Source: Brevundimonas fluminis
Lineage (GTDB): Bacteria; Pseudomonadota; Alphaproteobacteria; Caulobacterales; Caulobacteraceae
Direction of reading: 5' to 3'
Assembly: GCF_003934285.1 (NCBI RefSeq)
Contig: NZ_RQWJ01000002.1
Coordinates: 62,001-126,000 of the forward strand
Length of the DNA stretch: 64,000 nt
Of this stretch, positions 1 through 8,756 are shown piece after piece. The position numbers and the translations under genes were made by a program. Every line of letters begins with the position of its first letter. The first letter of the stretch is position 1. Below the pieces are notes generated by a model that saw only the letters and a list, made by a program, of their open reading frames with translations, did not search any database and had not been told where the DNA came from.

Positions 1-679
1 GCTGTTCCAGGCCCTGTTCGACCGGGGCACGGTCCTGGCGGTGACGTCCAACCGGTCGCCGGAGCGGCTGTACCTGAACGGCATCAACCGCGAACTCTTC
101 CTGCCCTTCGTCGACCTGATCCGCGCGGGATGCGAGACGGTGACGGTTTCCGGGGGTCGGGACTGGCGCGTCGACCGGCTGGCGCGCTCGCGGACCTGGT
201 TCCTCCAGGACCAGCGGGCCGAGTTCGAGGCGCTGTGGGCGGAGCTGAAGGGCGAGGCCGAGGAGGCGCCGACCAGCCTGACCGTCCTGGGCCGCGAAGT
301 GCGGATCGACCGCACCGTCGGGGGGGTGGCGCGCGCCGGGTTCGAGGCCCTGTGCGGCAGCGCGCTGGGGCCGCAGGACTGGCTGGCGCTGGCGGGCCGG
401 TTCCACACCCTGTTCCTCGAGGACGTCCCGGTCCTGGACGAGGGGCGCCACATGCACGCCCGCCGTCTGGTGACCCTCGTCGACGCCCTCTACGAGGCCG
501 GCGCCCGGCTGGTGGTGCTGGCCCATGCGCCGCCCGAGGCGCTCTATGTCCGGGGCACGGGGGCGTTCGAGTTCGAACGCACCGTCTCGCGCCTCAACGA
601 AATGACCGCCCCGGCCTGGCTTTCCAGAACCCCGGCGGCGCGTCAGGATGACGATCCCGTTTACGGAGTTCCCGCATGA
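1..679 (+). CDS. zapE: ZapE/AFG1-family ATPase, 3' part only
   Basis: The gene is cut by the window edge and is open in frame from base 2, so the start codon and the Walker A P-loop lie outside. What remains is the C-terminal half of the AFG1-like ATPase family. It shows a sensor-type segment (AVTSNRSPERLYLNGINR), the family stretch FHTLFLEDVPVLDE and the closing FERTVSRLNEM. ZapE is a P-loop ATPase that in gammaproteobacteria acts at the Z-ring; mitochondrial AFG1 is linked to respiratory-chain protein turnover. Its place a few genes upstream of sdhCDAB fits the latter link. Its TGA stop overlaps the next ATG (ATGA), suggesting translational coupling. Family assignment is firm; the exact role is inferred. 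Confidence 0.93.
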   Translation, partial: LFQALFDRGTVLAVTSNRSPERLYLNGINRELFLPFVDLIRAGCETVTVSGGRDWRVDRLARSRTWFLQDQRAEFEALWAELKGEAEEAPTSLTVLGREVRIDRTVGGVARAGFEALCGSALGPQDWLALAGRFHTLFLEDVPVLDEGRHMHARRLVTLVDALYEAGARLVVLAHAPPEALYVRGTGAFEFERTVSRLNEMTAPAWLSRTPAARQDDDPVYGVPA

Positions 680-1212
680 TCCGCCCGCTTCTGCTCGCCG
701 CCTCGGCCGCCCTGGCCCTCGGCCTCGCCGCTCCGGACGCCGCCCGCGCCCAGGACGCCGCGAACGCCACGCCCGCCTTCGTCGGCCTGACGCCGGAATC
801 GGTGCGCGACTGGCTGGTTGCTGCCGGCGCCCAGGCCGGCGAGGTGACGCGGCAGGACGGCGACGTCTTCTTCCGCGTCGACGACGGCGGTCTGGTCTGG
901 TTCATCTTCTTCTACGGCTGCGAGGCGGACGGCCGATGCGGCGACCTGCAATTCAACACCGTCTTCGACGGCGCGGGCGTGTCGGGCGACGTGATCAACG
1001 CATGGAACCGGGAGCAGCGCTGGCTCAAGGCCTTCACCACCGAGGCCAATGGCCAGCCCCTGATCTTCGTCCAGTTCGACGTCCTGTTCGTCAGCGGCCA
1101 GAGCGTGGATCAGCTGGCCGACGCCGCCGTCATCTGGCTGGAAGGCGTCGACCGCTTCGCCGGCCACCTGCGGGCGTCCGCGCCGCCGGCAGCCTCGGCT
1201 CCTGCAGACTGA
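676..1212 (+). CDS. YbjN-like secreted protein
   Basis: A 178-aa protein with a clear Sec signal peptide (residues 1-25, hydrophobic core then ARAQ before the likely cleavage site). The mature part resembles the YbjN fold: an opening LTPESVRDWLVAAG helix, then alternating strands with aromatic runs (LVWFIFFYGCE) and a NAWNREQRW motif that recurs in this family. Two cysteines (in YGCE and GRCG) could form a disulphide in the periplasm. The start ATG overlaps the zapE stop, so the pair is probably co-transcribed. YbjN proteins are described as putative sensory-transduction or type III chaperone-like folds, but biochemical function is unknown. The C-terminal tail is Ala/Pro-rich and low complexity. 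Confidence 0.7.
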   Translation: MIRPLLLAASAALALGLAAPDAARAQDAANATPAFVGLTPESVRDWLVAAGAQAGEVTRQDGDVFFRVDDGGLVWFIFFYGCEADGRCGDLQFNTVFDGAGVSGDVINAWNREQRWLKAFTTEANGQPLIFVQFDVLFVSGQSVDQLADAAVIWLEGVDRFAGHLRASAPPAASAPAD

Positions 1213-1270
1213 CCGCCCTCTTGCGTTCCTGATTTGTTCGTGTCTTCGTGGAGGGACGGAGGGAAGCGAC

Positions 1271-1654
1271 ATGATCGGCTATGTGACGCTGGGCACCAAC
1301 GACCTGGAGCGGGGCGCGCGGTTCTACGACGCCCTGGCGAATGAGCTGGGCACGGGGCGGATGATGGAATGGCCGGGCGCGATCGCCTGGGGCACGCCGG
1401 GCGGGTCGCCGGGCATCGGCCTGACGAAGCCGTTCGACGGAAACGCCGCCAGCGTGGGCAACGGCGTCATGGTGGCGCTGGAGGCGAAGGACCGGGATCA
1501 GGTGCGTCGCCTGCACGCGATCGCGCTGGAGAACGGCGGAATCTGCGAGGGCCCGCCCGGGCCGCGGGGAGAGGGCTTCTACGCCGCCTATTTCCGGGAC
1601 CCCGACGGCAACAAGCTGAACGCCTTCCTGATGGAGGGTGGGGCGACGGCGTGA
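1271..1654 (+). CDS. VOC-superfamily (glyoxalase-like) protein
   Basis: A 127-aa single-module vicinal oxygen chelate protein. The N-terminus (MIGYVTLGTNDLERGARFYDAL) is the standard first strand and helix of the fold, and the C-terminus has the hallmark YFRDPDGNKLNAF. VOC proteins act as dimers and use metal ions for lyase, dioxygenase or resistance reactions. The substrate cannot be told from sequence. The first metal-ligand position (often His after the first strand) appears to be Thr/Leu here, so it may be a non-glyoxalase branch. The ATG is preceded by a purine-rich GGAGGGACGGAGGGA stretch, a strong ribosome-binding site. Confidence 0.85.
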   Translation: MIGYVTLGTNDLERGARFYDALANELGTGRMMEWPGAIAWGTPGGSPGIGLTKPFDGNAASVGNGVMVALEAKDRDQVRRLHAIALENGGICEGPPGPRGEGFYAAYFRDPDGNKLNAFLMEGGATA

Positions 1655-1715
1655 CGGTTTACCCGTGCGGGCGCACCGGGCACTGTGCGCGTCCCGACTC
1701 GCTGGGGGACGGCAT

Positions 1716-2657
1716 TTGAGAATTCTCTTTGTTTTGGCCGTGACGGCCGCGTCGGTCTGCGGTCCGGTCGCCATGGCGCAGACGCCCCCGGCCACGGTCG
1801 GGCAGCAGTACGTGCCCGCCCCCTGGTGGATGCGGGATCCGGTGATCGCCTCGATGGGCCATGTCCGGGCGGAGGTTCCGGCCAACAGGGCGACCTTCTC
1901 CGCCACCTTCCAGACGATCGAGCGGACCGCTCCGGAAGCGTCCGCGCGCGCCGCCGAGCAGGTGAGCGCGATCAGCCGGTCGCTCGCCGCCTACGGTCCC
2001 GACGTGGTGCGGGTCGAGACGACGCTGACCACCCGGCCGCTCTACGAACAGTATCGCGACGGCGACGGCGTTCTTCAGGACAACGTTCGCGCCGATCGGG
2101 TGCAGCGCTATCAGGTCGAGGCGGTCATCTCCGTCACGGTGCGGGACGTCTCGGTCCTGGAACGAGTCTACGGCGCCGTCGTGGCCGCGCGGCCGACGTC
2201 CATCGGCCGCGTCGCCTTCCGGCTGGAGCCGGACAACGAAACCACCGCCTGGCTGGCCGATCAGGCGGTCGGCGACGCGGCCCGGCGCGCCGACCGGGCC
2301 GCCACGTCCGCCGGCGCCCGCCGCGGGAGCGTTCGCGTCATCGACCCTTCGGGCCGGACCTGCCAGACGGACGTCCTCGCCGGGTGGCCGTCCTACGGCT
2401 CGGGCGCGCCGGCCCCGACCACGGTCGAGGTGACCGGCAGCCGGGTCAGGCGCGACCCCGCCGGCGCGCCCACGCCTCTGATCGAGGTCCAGCGCGAGGA
2501 ACTCCTCGACGCAGGCTCGGGAACGGTCGTCGACTACCTTGCGACGGTTCCGGCGATGTCGAACAGTCTGGTCCCCGAAGACTCCACCTCCCTGACCCTC
2601 CAGCCGCCGATGCAGTGGCTGTCGGCGCAGGCCTGCGTGGTCTATGCGCTCGACTGA
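1716..2657 (+). CDS. SIMPL-domain (DUF541) secreted protein with TonB-plug-like insert
   Basis: I choose the TTG at 1716 (313 aa) because it begins a signal peptide (MRILFVLAVTAASVCG..AMAQ) and has a GGGGGAC ribosome-binding stretch upstream. The frame is open further 5' but without a sensible N-terminus. Residues about 45-230 look like a SIMPL/DUF541 domain: an EVPANRATFSATFQTIERT strand, a region with TLTTRPLYEQYRDGDG and a late RVAFRLEPDNE strand. Residues about 236-289 then read like the start of a TonB-dependent receptor plug (VEVTGSRVRRDP, APTPLIEV, VVDYLATVPAMSNS). After this the protein returns to a short LTLQPPMQWLSAQACVVYAL ending. The plug-like piece lacks any barrel. Function unknown; probably periplasmic. 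Confidence 0.72.
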   Translation: MRILFVLAVTAASVCGPVAMAQTPPATVGQQYVPAPWWMRDPVIASMGHVRAEVPANRATFSATFQTIERTAPEASARAAEQVSAISRSLAAYGPDVVRVETTLTTRPLYEQYRDGDGVLQDNVRADRVQRYQVEAVISVTVRDVSVLERVYGAVVAARPTSIGRVAFRLEPDNETTAWLADQAVGDAARRADRAATSAGARRGSVRVIDPSGRTCQTDVLAGWPSYGSGAPAPTTVEVTGSRVRRDPAGAPTPLIEVQREELLDAGSGTVVDYLATVPAMSNSLVPEDSTSLTLQPPMQWLSAQACVVYALD

Positions 2658-2673
2658 CGGCCCGTCCGAATTC

Positions 2674-3078
2674 ATGCCCGATCCAGCCTTCCTCGCCGGC
2701 TCGACGGCCGCCGCCGACTGGCCGCTGTGCCACGTGCGGCTGCAGCTGGACGGGCGCTTCCCCTGGCTGATCCTGATCCCGCGGCGGGCCGGACTGGTGG
2801 AGCTGGAGGACCTGTCGGCGATCGAGCGGACCATGCTGGCCGAGGAGACGGTGCGCGCCGGCCGGATCGTGCGGGCGATGGGCGCCGACCGGGGCCTGCC
2901 GGTGGAGAAGCTGAACGTCGCGGCGCTGGGCAATGTGACGCGCCAGCTGCATCAGCACGTCGTCGGCCGGCGCGGCGACGACGGCTTGTGGCCGGATCCG
3001 GTCTGGGGCCGGGGCACGGCGGCCCCCCTTGATCCGGGCGCGAGAGATCGCGCGCTGGAGATCGTCCGCGCCGGCTAG
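2674..3078 (+). CDS. HIT-domain protein
   Basis: A histidine-triad protein of about 134 aa. Visible features are the FPWLILIPRRAG strand, KLNVAALGNVTRQLHQHVVGR (the HxH part of the triad, followed by VV rather than the usual third His spacing) and the WPDPVWG tail typical of the alphaproteobacterial branch. HIT proteins hydrolyse nucleotide phosphoramidate or anhydride bonds. A longer start at 2644 would overlap the preceding gene by 14 nt. The ATG at 2674 keeps all conserved residues and is my choice, although neither has a good ribosome-binding site. The gene ends tail-to-tail with the next gene, sharing a CTAG. Confidence 0.82.
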   Translation: MPDPAFLAGSTAAADWPLCHVRLQLDGRFPWLILIPRRAGLVELEDLSAIERTMLAEETVRAGRIVRAMGADRGLPVEKLNVAALGNVTRQLHQHVVGRRGDDGLWPDPVWGRGTAAPLDPGARDRALEIVRAG

Positions 3079-3683
3079 CGGACCATGCGCACGGGACGAC
3101 GGCGGGCGTCCGGACCGACGAGGACGCCCTGCCACCCTTCCCCCGCCGGGCTGAGGCTCAGCGCGCCGCCGCCGTGCAGGATCAGGTCCACCAGCCGGGG
3201 AGACCGCTGCCCGGAGACGGCGACGCCCCGATCGGAGCCGCGCGCGTCGCGCCACGCCCCTTCGACCGCCAGCCCGGGTCCGGGATCGTCGAGCACGAGG
3301 CGCAGCAGAGGCCGGCCGTCCGCGTCGATCACCGACCAGCGACCGTCCAGCGGGCCGGCCAGGGCGTCCATGCTGAGCTCGGCGCCCGCCACCCCCTGGG
3401 CATAGCCCGCCTCGGCCGCGGTCGGCTCCGCCTCGTACTCGCCGGCGTAGGCGTCGACCGGCACGGCCCCGGCGATCGGCGCGCGGAAGGGGCGGGCGGC
3501 GGCGTCGCCCTCCGGCGTCTCCCGACCGAAGTCCGAGGGCGGCTCGAACGGCCGCACCGGCGGCGGGGAATAGAGTCGCTCCGCGGGCACGGCCGGGACG
3601 GGGTCGCTCGCGGGCGCCCCGGGCGGGTCCTGGGCGGCGAGGCCAAGCGACAGACACAGAACGGCGGACGCGACGTCGATCAT
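3075..3683 (-). CDS. hypothetical secreted protein
   Basis: A 202-aa protein with a likely signal peptide (MIDVASAVLCLSLGLAAQ), then a long Pro-rich linker (about residues 22-60) and a small C-terminal domain with repeated Gly-Trp/Leu turns (LDGRWSVIDADGRPLLRLVL, GWQGVLVG). The DGRW-xVxxxDG pattern resembles small beta-barrel secreted proteins, but I do not recognise a named family. The start at 3683 is chosen because it opens the signal peptide; the frame extends to 3800 without sequence of that kind. It converges on the HIT gene with a 4-nt shared stop and diverges from sdhC across 148 nt. Confidence 0.65.
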   Translation of the reverse strand: MIDVASAVLCLSLGLAAQDPPGAPASDPVPAVPAERLYSPPPVRPFEPPSDFGRETPEGDAAARPFRAPIAGAVPVDAYAGEYEAEPTAAEAGYAQGVAGAELSMDALAGPLDGRWSVIDADGRPLLRLVLDDPGPGLAVEGAWRDARGSDRGVAVSGQRSPRLVDLILHGGGALSLSPAGEGWQGVLVGPDARRRPVRMVR

Positions 3684-3767
3684 GGCCTCAACCTGACGTG
3701 CGCCGCGCCGGGGCGGCAAGGCCTCACGCGCATCGCGCGCATTCTTGCCGCAGCGCAGCAGGCTTCG

Positions 3768-3797
3768 TTGACGCCCGCCGCGCGCATGACCTAAAGC
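3768..3797 (+). promoter_or_regulatory. candidate promoter of sdhCDAB
   Basis: TTGACGC at 3768-3774, then 15 nt, then CCTAAAGC at 3790-3797. This approximates the Caulobacter housekeeping pattern TTGACGS / GCTANAWC with slightly long spacing. It lies 35-50 nt upstream of the two possible sdhC starts. No transcription data; inferred from motif and position. Confidence 0.4.
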
Positions 3798-3831
3798 CAA
3801 GTCCGCCCCGGCGTGGAATCGCCCACGCTAC

Positions 3832-4299
3832 ATGAGAATTGTTCGCATGTCGAAGCCCCATCCGGACGGCGCGGCGGCGGAGGACCAGACGGGTCGCTTC
3901 GTCACCCAGCCGAACGGCCGCCCCCGCCCCCTGTCGCCACACATGCAGATCTGGCGCTGGCACGTGACCATGGCCGCCTCGATCCTGTTCCGGGTCACCA
4001 TCGGCGCCGCCAGCGTGGGCGCGGTCCTGGTCACCGCCTGGCTGGGCGCCGTCGCCTTCGGCCCCGGGGCCCATGCCGCCGTCACCGGGTTCATGGGCTC
4101 GCCGCCGGGGCTGCTGATCGGCTTCGGCCTGACCGTCGTGCTGTTTTCCTTCTTCCTGAACGGCGCGCGCCACACGATCAACGACACCGGCAACGGACTG
4201 ACGCCGAAGACCTCGAACCTGCTGTCGTGGATCTCGGTCATCGGCCCCGTCGTCCTCGCCGCCGGCTTCTGGGCCGCGTTGATGGGAGCCCCGGCATGA
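3832..4299 (+). CDS. sdhC: succinate dehydrogenase cytochrome b556 subunit
   Basis: A 155-aa membrane anchor of complex II with three predicted transmembrane segments (about residues 45-70, 85-112, 130-152). It carries the SdhC signature RPLSPHMQIWRWHVTMAASI, where the Ser and Arg line the quinone pocket, and FLNGARHTINDTG, whose His is the usual axial haem b ligand. An alternative ATG at 3847 (MSKPHP) would trim five residues and is equally plausible. The stop overlaps the sdhD start (ATGA). It heads the sdhCDAB operon. Confidence 0.95.
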   Translation: MRIVRMSKPHPDGAAAEDQTGRFVTQPNGRPRPLSPHMQIWRWHVTMAASILFRVTIGAASVGAVLVTAWLGAVAFGPGAHAAVTGFMGSPPGLLIGFGLTVVLFSFFLNGARHTINDTGNGLTPKTSNLLSWISVIGPVVLAAGFWAALMGAPA

Positions 4300-4697
4300 G
4301 CGCGCATCGGTACCGCGAGGGCGTGAAGGTGTCGGAGCGCCACGGCGCGGTCGAATGGCTGACCGAGCGGGCGGCGCTCGTGGCCCTGCTGCCGCTCAGC
4401 CTGTGGGTGGCGTCCAGCGCCTTCACCCTGGCGGGCGCGGACCACGCGGCGGTGATGGGGTGGTTCGCCCGCCCCCTGAACACCGGGCTGTCGGTGGCCA
4501 CGATCATGATCCTCAGCGTCTACGCCGGCCTGGCGTGGAAGGTGATCATCGAGGACTACATCCACCGCCCGTCCAGCAAGACCTTCCTGATGGCGCTGTC
4601 GAACCTGACCTTTCTGCTCCTGACCGCGACCGCCGTCTTCTTCATCGTGCGCCTGCACGTGGGGTCCGCCCCGCTGCCGGCCGGCTTCGGGATCTGA
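4296..4697 (+). CDS. sdhD: succinate dehydrogenase membrane anchor subunit
   Basis: A 133-aa inner-membrane protein with three hydrophobic helices (about residues 25-45, 55-85, 95-120). Together with SdhC it anchors the dehydrogenase and binds haem b and ubiquinone. The segment ATIMILSVYAGLAWKVIIEDYIH carries the family-type HxxxxED/DYxH region, usual for helix II-III in alphaproteobacterial SdhD. The ATG overlaps the sdhC stop. sdhA follows after 6 nt. Confidence 0.93.
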   Translation: MSAHRYREGVKVSERHGAVEWLTERAALVALLPLSLWVASSAFTLAGADHAAVMGWFARPLNTGLSVATIMILSVYAGLAWKVIIEDYIHRPSSKTFLMALSNLTFLLLTATAVFFIVRLHVGSAPLPAGFGI

Positions 4698-4703
4698 CCG
4701 CCG

Positions 4704-6488
4704 ATGGCGTCTTATGAGTTCGTCGATCACGCCTACGACGTCGTGGTGGTGGGGGCCGGCGGCTCCGGCCTGCGCGCGGCGCTGGGCGCGGCCCAGCAGG
4801 GGCTGAAGGTCGCCTGCGTCACCAAGGTCTTCCCGACCCGTTCGCACACCGTCGCGGCCCAGGGCGGCATCTCCGCCAGCCTGGGCAACATGGGCGAGGA
4901 TTCCTGGCAGTGGCACATGTACGACACCGTCAAGGGGTCGGACTGGCTGGGCGACCAGGACGCCATCGAATACCTGGTCCGCGAGGCGCCGAAGGCGGTC
5001 TACGAGCTTGAGCACTGGGGCGTGCCCTTCTCGCGCACCGAGGAAGGCAAGATCTACCAGCGCGCCTTCGGCGGCATGACCCGCAACTTCGGCGAGGGCC
5101 CGGTCCAGCGCACCTGCGCGGCGGCGGACCGCACCGGCCACGCCATGCTGCACACCCTGTACGGCCAGTCGGTGCGTCGGGAAGTCGAATTCTTCATCGA
5201 GTATTTCGCGCTCGACCTGATCATGCAGGACGGCGCCTGCACCGGCGTGACGGCGTGGAAGCTGGACGACGGCACCCTTCACCGGTTCCGCGCCAAGCTG
5301 GTGATCCTGGCCACCGGCGGCTACGGCCGCGCCTATTTCAGCGCCACCTCGGCCCACACCTGCACCGGCGACGGCAACGCCATGGTCCTGCGCGCCGGCC
5401 TGCCGTGCCAGGACATGGAGTTCGTCCAGTTCCACCCGACCGGCATCTACGGGGCCGGCTGCCTGATCACCGAGGGCGCGCGGGGCGAGGGCGGTTACCT
5501 GACCAACTCCGAGGGCGAGCGGTTCATGGAACGCTATGCCCCCTCGGCCAAGGATCTGGCGTCGCGGGACGTGGTCTCGCGCTCCATGACCATCGAGATC
5601 CGCGAGGGTCGCGGCGTGGGTCCGAACAAGGACCACATCTTCCTCCACCTCGATCACCTCGACCCGAAGATCCTGCACGAGCGCCTGCCGGGCATCTCCG
5701 AAAGCGCCAAGATCTTCGCCGGCGTCGACGTGACGAAGCAGCCGATCCCGGTGCTGCCGACGGTCCACTACAACATGGGCGGCATCCCCACGAACTATCA
5801 CGGCGAGGTGCTGACCAAGCGCGACGGGAACCCCGACGCCGTGGTGCCCGGCCTGATGGCCGTGGGCGAGGCGGCCTGCGTGAGCGTGCACGGCGCCAAT
5901 CGTCTGGGCTCCAATTCCCTGATCGATCTGGTCGTCTTCGGCCGCGCGGCGGGCCTGCGCGCCGGACAGATCGTCGACAAGGCCTCGGCCGTGCCGGACG
6001 CCCCGGCGTCGGCGACCGACGGCCACCTGGCGCGCTTCGACCGCTTCCGCCACGCGTCGGGCTCGACCCCGACCGCCGAGCTGCGCATCCAGATGCAGCG
6101 CGCCATGCAATCCGACGCCGCGGTGTTCCGCACCGGCAGGACGCTGCAGGAGGGCGTGGACAAGCTGCGCGCCATCGACGCGGCGGGCGACACGATCCGG
6201 ACCACCGACCGCGGCATGATCTGGAACACGGATCTGGTTGAGACGCTGGAGTACGACAACCTGATCGCCCAGGCGCTCGTGACCATCGAAGGCGCCCTGA
6301 ACCGCGAAGAGAGCCGCGGCGCCCACGCGCGGGAGGACTTCCCCGAGCGCGACGACGAGAACTGGATGAAGCACACCCTGGCGTGGAAGCGTCCGGGCGA
6401 GGGCGTCGTCCTCGATGACCGCCCGGTGCACGCCTACACCATGACCGACGAAATCGAATACATCGCCCCCAAGGCGCGGGTTTACTGA
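4704..6488 (+). CDS. sdhA: succinate dehydrogenase flavoprotein subunit
   Basis: A full-length 594-aa flavoprotein. The dinucleotide-binding motif GAGGSG lies at residues 17-22. The [10 protein letters not shown] segment contains the His (about residue 48) that covalently binds FAD. Later come [20 protein letters not shown], with the catalytic Arg region, and [19 protein letters not shown]. It oxidises succinate to fumarate in the TCA cycle and passes electrons to SdhB. Its TGA overlaps the sdhB start (TGATG). Length and domain order are normal. Confidence 0.98.
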   Translation: MASYEFVDHAYDVVVVGAGGSGLRAALGAAQQGLKVACVTKVFPTRSHTVAAQGGISASLGNMGEDSWQWHMYDTVKGSDWLGDQDAIEYLVREAPKAVYELEHWGVPFSRTEEGKIYQRAFGGMTRNFGEGPVQRTCAAADRTGHAMLHTLYGQSVRREVEFFIEYFALDLIMQDGACTGVTAWKLDDGTLHRFRAKLVILATGGYGRAYFSATSAHTCTGDGNAMVLRAGLPCQDMEFVQFHPTGIYGAGCLITEGARGEGGYLTNSEGERFMERYAPSAKDLASRDVVSRSMTIEIREGRGVGPNKDHIFLHLDHLDPKILHERLPGISESAKIFAGVDVTKQPIPVLPTVHYNMGGIPTNYHGEVLTKRDGNPDAVVPGLMAVGEAACVSVHGANRLGSNSLIDLVVFGRAAGLRAGQIVDKASAVPDAPASATDGHLARFDRFRHASGSTPTAELRIQMQRAMQSDAAVFRTGRTLQEGVDKLRAIDAAGDTIRTTDRGMIWNTDLVETLEYDNLIAQALVTIEGALNREESRGAHAREDFPERDDENWMKHTLAWKRPGEGVVLDDRPVHAYTMTDEIEYIAPKARVY

Positions 6489-7291
6489 TGGTCCAGCTCA
6501 CCCTTCCCAAGGGCTCGAAGCCCACGACCGGCAAGGTCCACAAGGCCCCCGCCGGCGCCCAGAACGTCAAGACCTACAAGGTCTATCGGTACGATCCCGA
6601 GGTCGACGCCGATCCGCGGTGGGACGTCTATGAAGTCTCGGCCGACGACCACGGGCCGATGCTGCTGGATGCCCTGATCCACATCAAGAACACCATCGAT
6701 CCGACCCTGTCGTTCCGGCGCTCGTGCCGCGAGGGCATCTGCGGCTCGTGTTCGATGACCATAGACGGGCGCAACGCCCTGGCCTGCACCAAGGGCTGGG
6801 ACGAATGCACGTCCTCGACCATCTCGGTCGCGCCCCTGCCCCACCAGCCGGTGGTGAAGGATCTCGTGACGGACCTCTCGCTGTTCTACGCGCAGTACGA
6901 CTCGATCCAGCCCTATCTGCAGTCGGACGAGCCGGACCCGGAGAAGGAGCGGCTGCAGTCCCCCGAGGACCGCGCCAAACTGGACGGTCTGTACGAGTGC
7001 ATCCTGTGTGCCTGCTGCTCGACCAGTTGCCCCAGCTACTGGTGGAACCAGACCGACTATCTGGGCCCGGCGGCCCTGCTGCAGGCCTATCGCTGGATCG
7101 CCGACAGCCGCGACGACGCCACCGACAAGCGCCTCGACGACCTCGAGGACCCGTTCAAGCTCTATCGTTGCCACACCATCATGAACTGCGCCCAGGTGTG
7201 CCCGAAAGGTCTGAACCCGGCCAAGGCCATCGCCGAGACCAAGAAGCTGATGGTCTCTCCGTCGCGCAAGAAGACGAAGGCTCCCGCCTGA
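6488..7291 (+). CDS. sdhB: succinate dehydrogenase iron-sulfur subunit
   Basis: A 267-aa electron-transfer subunit of complex II. The [2Fe-2S] ligands are in [12 protein letters not shown] and a downstream ACT Cys. The [4Fe-4S] cluster is [12 protein letters not shown], and the [3Fe-4S] ligands are shared with [17 protein letters not shown]. The order is N-terminal ferredoxin domain, then C-terminal bacterial ferredoxin-like domain. It is the last gene of sdhCDAB. The tail is Lys-rich (SRKKTKAPA). Confidence 0.98.
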   Translation: MVQLTLPKGSKPTTGKVHKAPAGAQNVKTYKVYRYDPEVDADPRWDVYEVSADDHGPMLLDALIHIKNTIDPTLSFRRSCREGICGSCSMTIDGRNALACTKGWDECTSSTISVAPLPHQPVVKDLVTDLSLFYAQYDSIQPYLQSDEPDPEKERLQSPEDRAKLDGLYECILCACCSTSCPSYWWNQTDYLGPAALLQAYRWIADSRDDATDKRLDDLEDPFKLYRCHTIMNCAQVCPKGLNPAKAIAETKKLMVSPSRKKTKAPA

Positions 7292-7321
7292 TGTCCGCCC
7301 TGTCGCTGCTTGAGGGCTGAC

Positions 7322-7642
7322 GTGGCCAAGATCACCTATGTCGAGCACGACGGCCGCGAGCACGTGGTCGAGGTCAAGAACGGCCTCTCCGTCATGGAGG
7401 GCGCGATCCGCAACAACGTGCCCGGGATCGACGCCGACTGCGGCGGCGCCTGCGCCTGCGCCACGTGCCACGTCTACGTCGACGAAGCGTTCCAGGACGT
7501 CACGGGTCGGCAGAGCCCGATGGAAGAGTCGATGCTGGACTTCGCCGACAACGTGCAGCCCAACAGCCGCCTGTCGTGCCAGATCCGCGTCTCTGACGAT
7601 CTGGACGGGTTGATCGTGCGCCTGCCGGAAAGCCAGCACTGA
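7322..7642 (+). CDS. [2Fe-2S] ferredoxin (FdxB/adrenodoxin type)
   Basis: A 106-aa plant/adrenodoxin-fold ferredoxin. Cluster ligands are C40, C46, C49 (CGGACACATC, C-x5-C-x2-C) and C86 (RLSCQI). I choose the GTG at 7322 ([11 protein letters not shown]), which matches the usual N-terminus; an upstream TTG at 7310 would add only four residues. A GAGG stretch precedes it by about 7 nt. It probably supplies electrons to Fe-S cluster assembly or cytochrome P450/ubiquinone hydroxylation. It sits 30 nt after sdhB and may be part of that transcript. Confidence 0.92.
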   Translation: MAKITYVEHDGREHVVEVKNGLSVMEGAIRNNVPGIDADCGGACACATCHVYVDEAFQDVTGRQSPMEESMLDFADNVQPNSRLSCQIRVSDDLDGLIVRLPESQH

Positions 7643-7656
7643 GCGCGAACCCCGAC

Positions 7657-8436
7657 ATGGTCGCCCTCGTCGGGCGGCTGATCGCGGCCGGGCCGTCCGA
7701 CCGGCCGCCGCGGATCGCGATCGTGGGGGCGCAGGGCTCGGGCAAGACCACGCTGGCGCGCGCCGCCGCGGCCCGGTTCGGAGCGGCGCAGATCTCGATC
7801 GACGACGTCTATCTGACGCGGGGAGAGCGCGAGGCCATGGCCCGCGACGTCCATCCCCTCTTCGTCACCCGCGGCCCGCCGGGAACCCACGATCTGGCCA
7901 TGCTGTCGGATCTGATGGACCGCCTGTCGACGGCCGGGCCGGACGACAGGACGCCCCTGCCCGACTTCGACAAGCGCGGCGACGACCGCGTCCCGCCGGG
8001 CCGCTGGCGGGCCTTCGCCGGCCGGCCGTCGGCCATTCTGATCGACGCCTGGTGTCTGGGCGCCCTTCCCGAAGACGAGGCCGCCCTGAGATCGCCGATC
8101 AACGCGCTGGAGAGGGACCTGGACGCGGACGGCCGCTGGCGGCGCGCGATCGACGGCTTCGTCGGGGGCGCCTATGCCGACTTCGCGTGCGGTCTGGACG
8201 CGGTGCTCTTCCTGAGGGCGCCCGCATTCGAGGTGGTGCACGACTGGCGCTGCCAGCAGGAGGCGGACCTGTTGGGCGTGGCGGCCGCCGACCTGCCGAA
8301 GGACGAGCGCGCCCGGCTGGCCGGCTTCATCCAGTATTTCGAGCGCCTGACCCGGCGCATGCTGGCCGGCGGAGTGCGGGCCGACGTGACGGTTTCACTG
8401 GATCGAAACCGCGTCCCGGGACCTATTGCGGCATGA
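7657..8436 (+). CDS. P-loop kinase, D-glycerate 3-kinase-like
   Basis: A 259-aa kinase with Walker A GAQGSGKTT (residues 24-32), then SIDDVYLTRGER and RGPPGTHDL, and a central TPLPDFDKRGDDR followed by AILIDAWCLGA. This arrangement matches the plant-type glycerate kinase/uncharacterised Tda10-like branch of P-loop kinases, in which the PxFDKsxxxGxxDR loop and LxEGWxxG segment are characteristic. The likely reaction is ATP-dependent phosphorylation of a small sugar acid such as glycerate, but the substrate is inferred from family only. The stop overlaps the next ATG. Confidence 0.75.
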   Translation: MVALVGRLIAAGPSDRPPRIAIVGAQGSGKTTLARAAAARFGAAQISIDDVYLTRGEREAMARDVHPLFVTRGPPGTHDLAMLSDLMDRLSTAGPDDRTPLPDFDKRGDDRVPPGRWRAFAGRPSAILIDAWCLGALPEDEAALRSPINALERDLDADGRWRRAIDGFVGGAYADFACGLDAVLFLRAPAFEVVHDWRCQQEADLLGVAAADLPKDERARLAGFIQYFERLTRRMLAGGVRADVTVSLDRNRVPGPIAA

Positions 8437-8756
8437 GCGCAGACCGCCGCCTCGAAGTCCGCCTGCCCGCCGACGGCCGCGGCCTGCTGGTCGGACCGGG
8501 CGTGGAACAGGCTTGCAGACTGGTCGATCAGTCGCCGTCGGGGCTCCGCGTGCGGCTGGACCGGTCGGCGGCCCTGCCCCGCGAGGTCATGGTCGTTGAT
8601 GTGCCCGGAGGCGTGGCCACCCCGGTGACCGTGGTCTGGCAGAAGGGTCAGGAGGCGGGGCTGAAGCGGTCCGGCGACGGCGCCACCCTGCGCGGGCTGG
8701 TGCCCGGACGACTCGTCGCCGTGCGCGACGCCTGGCGGCGCGCCGGGGGACGTTAG
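8433..8756 (+). CDS. PilZ-domain protein
   Basis: A 107-aa stand-alone PilZ-like domain. It has the N-terminal RRLEVR (RxxxR-type), then LVDQSPSGLRVRL, fitting the D/NxSxxG part of the c-di-GMP-binding consensus. A beta-rich remainder ends in an Arg-rich helix. If functional it would bind cyclic di-GMP and act on a partner protein. The ATG overlaps the stop of the kinase gene, so the two are probably translationally coupled. It converges on Ku with a shared 4-nt TTAG. The family call rests on short motifs. Confidence 0.68.
   Translation: MSADRRLEVRLPADGRGLLVGPGVEQACRLVDQSPSGLRVRLDRSAALPREVMVVDVPGGVATPVTVVWQKGQEAGLKRSGDGATLRGLVPGRLVAVRDAWRRAGGR

Noticed and set aside
3828..6431. An 867-aa minus-strand frame
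   Set aside because: It is antisense to sdhC, sdhD and sdhA, which have clear family motifs; no homology-like blocks in the shadow.
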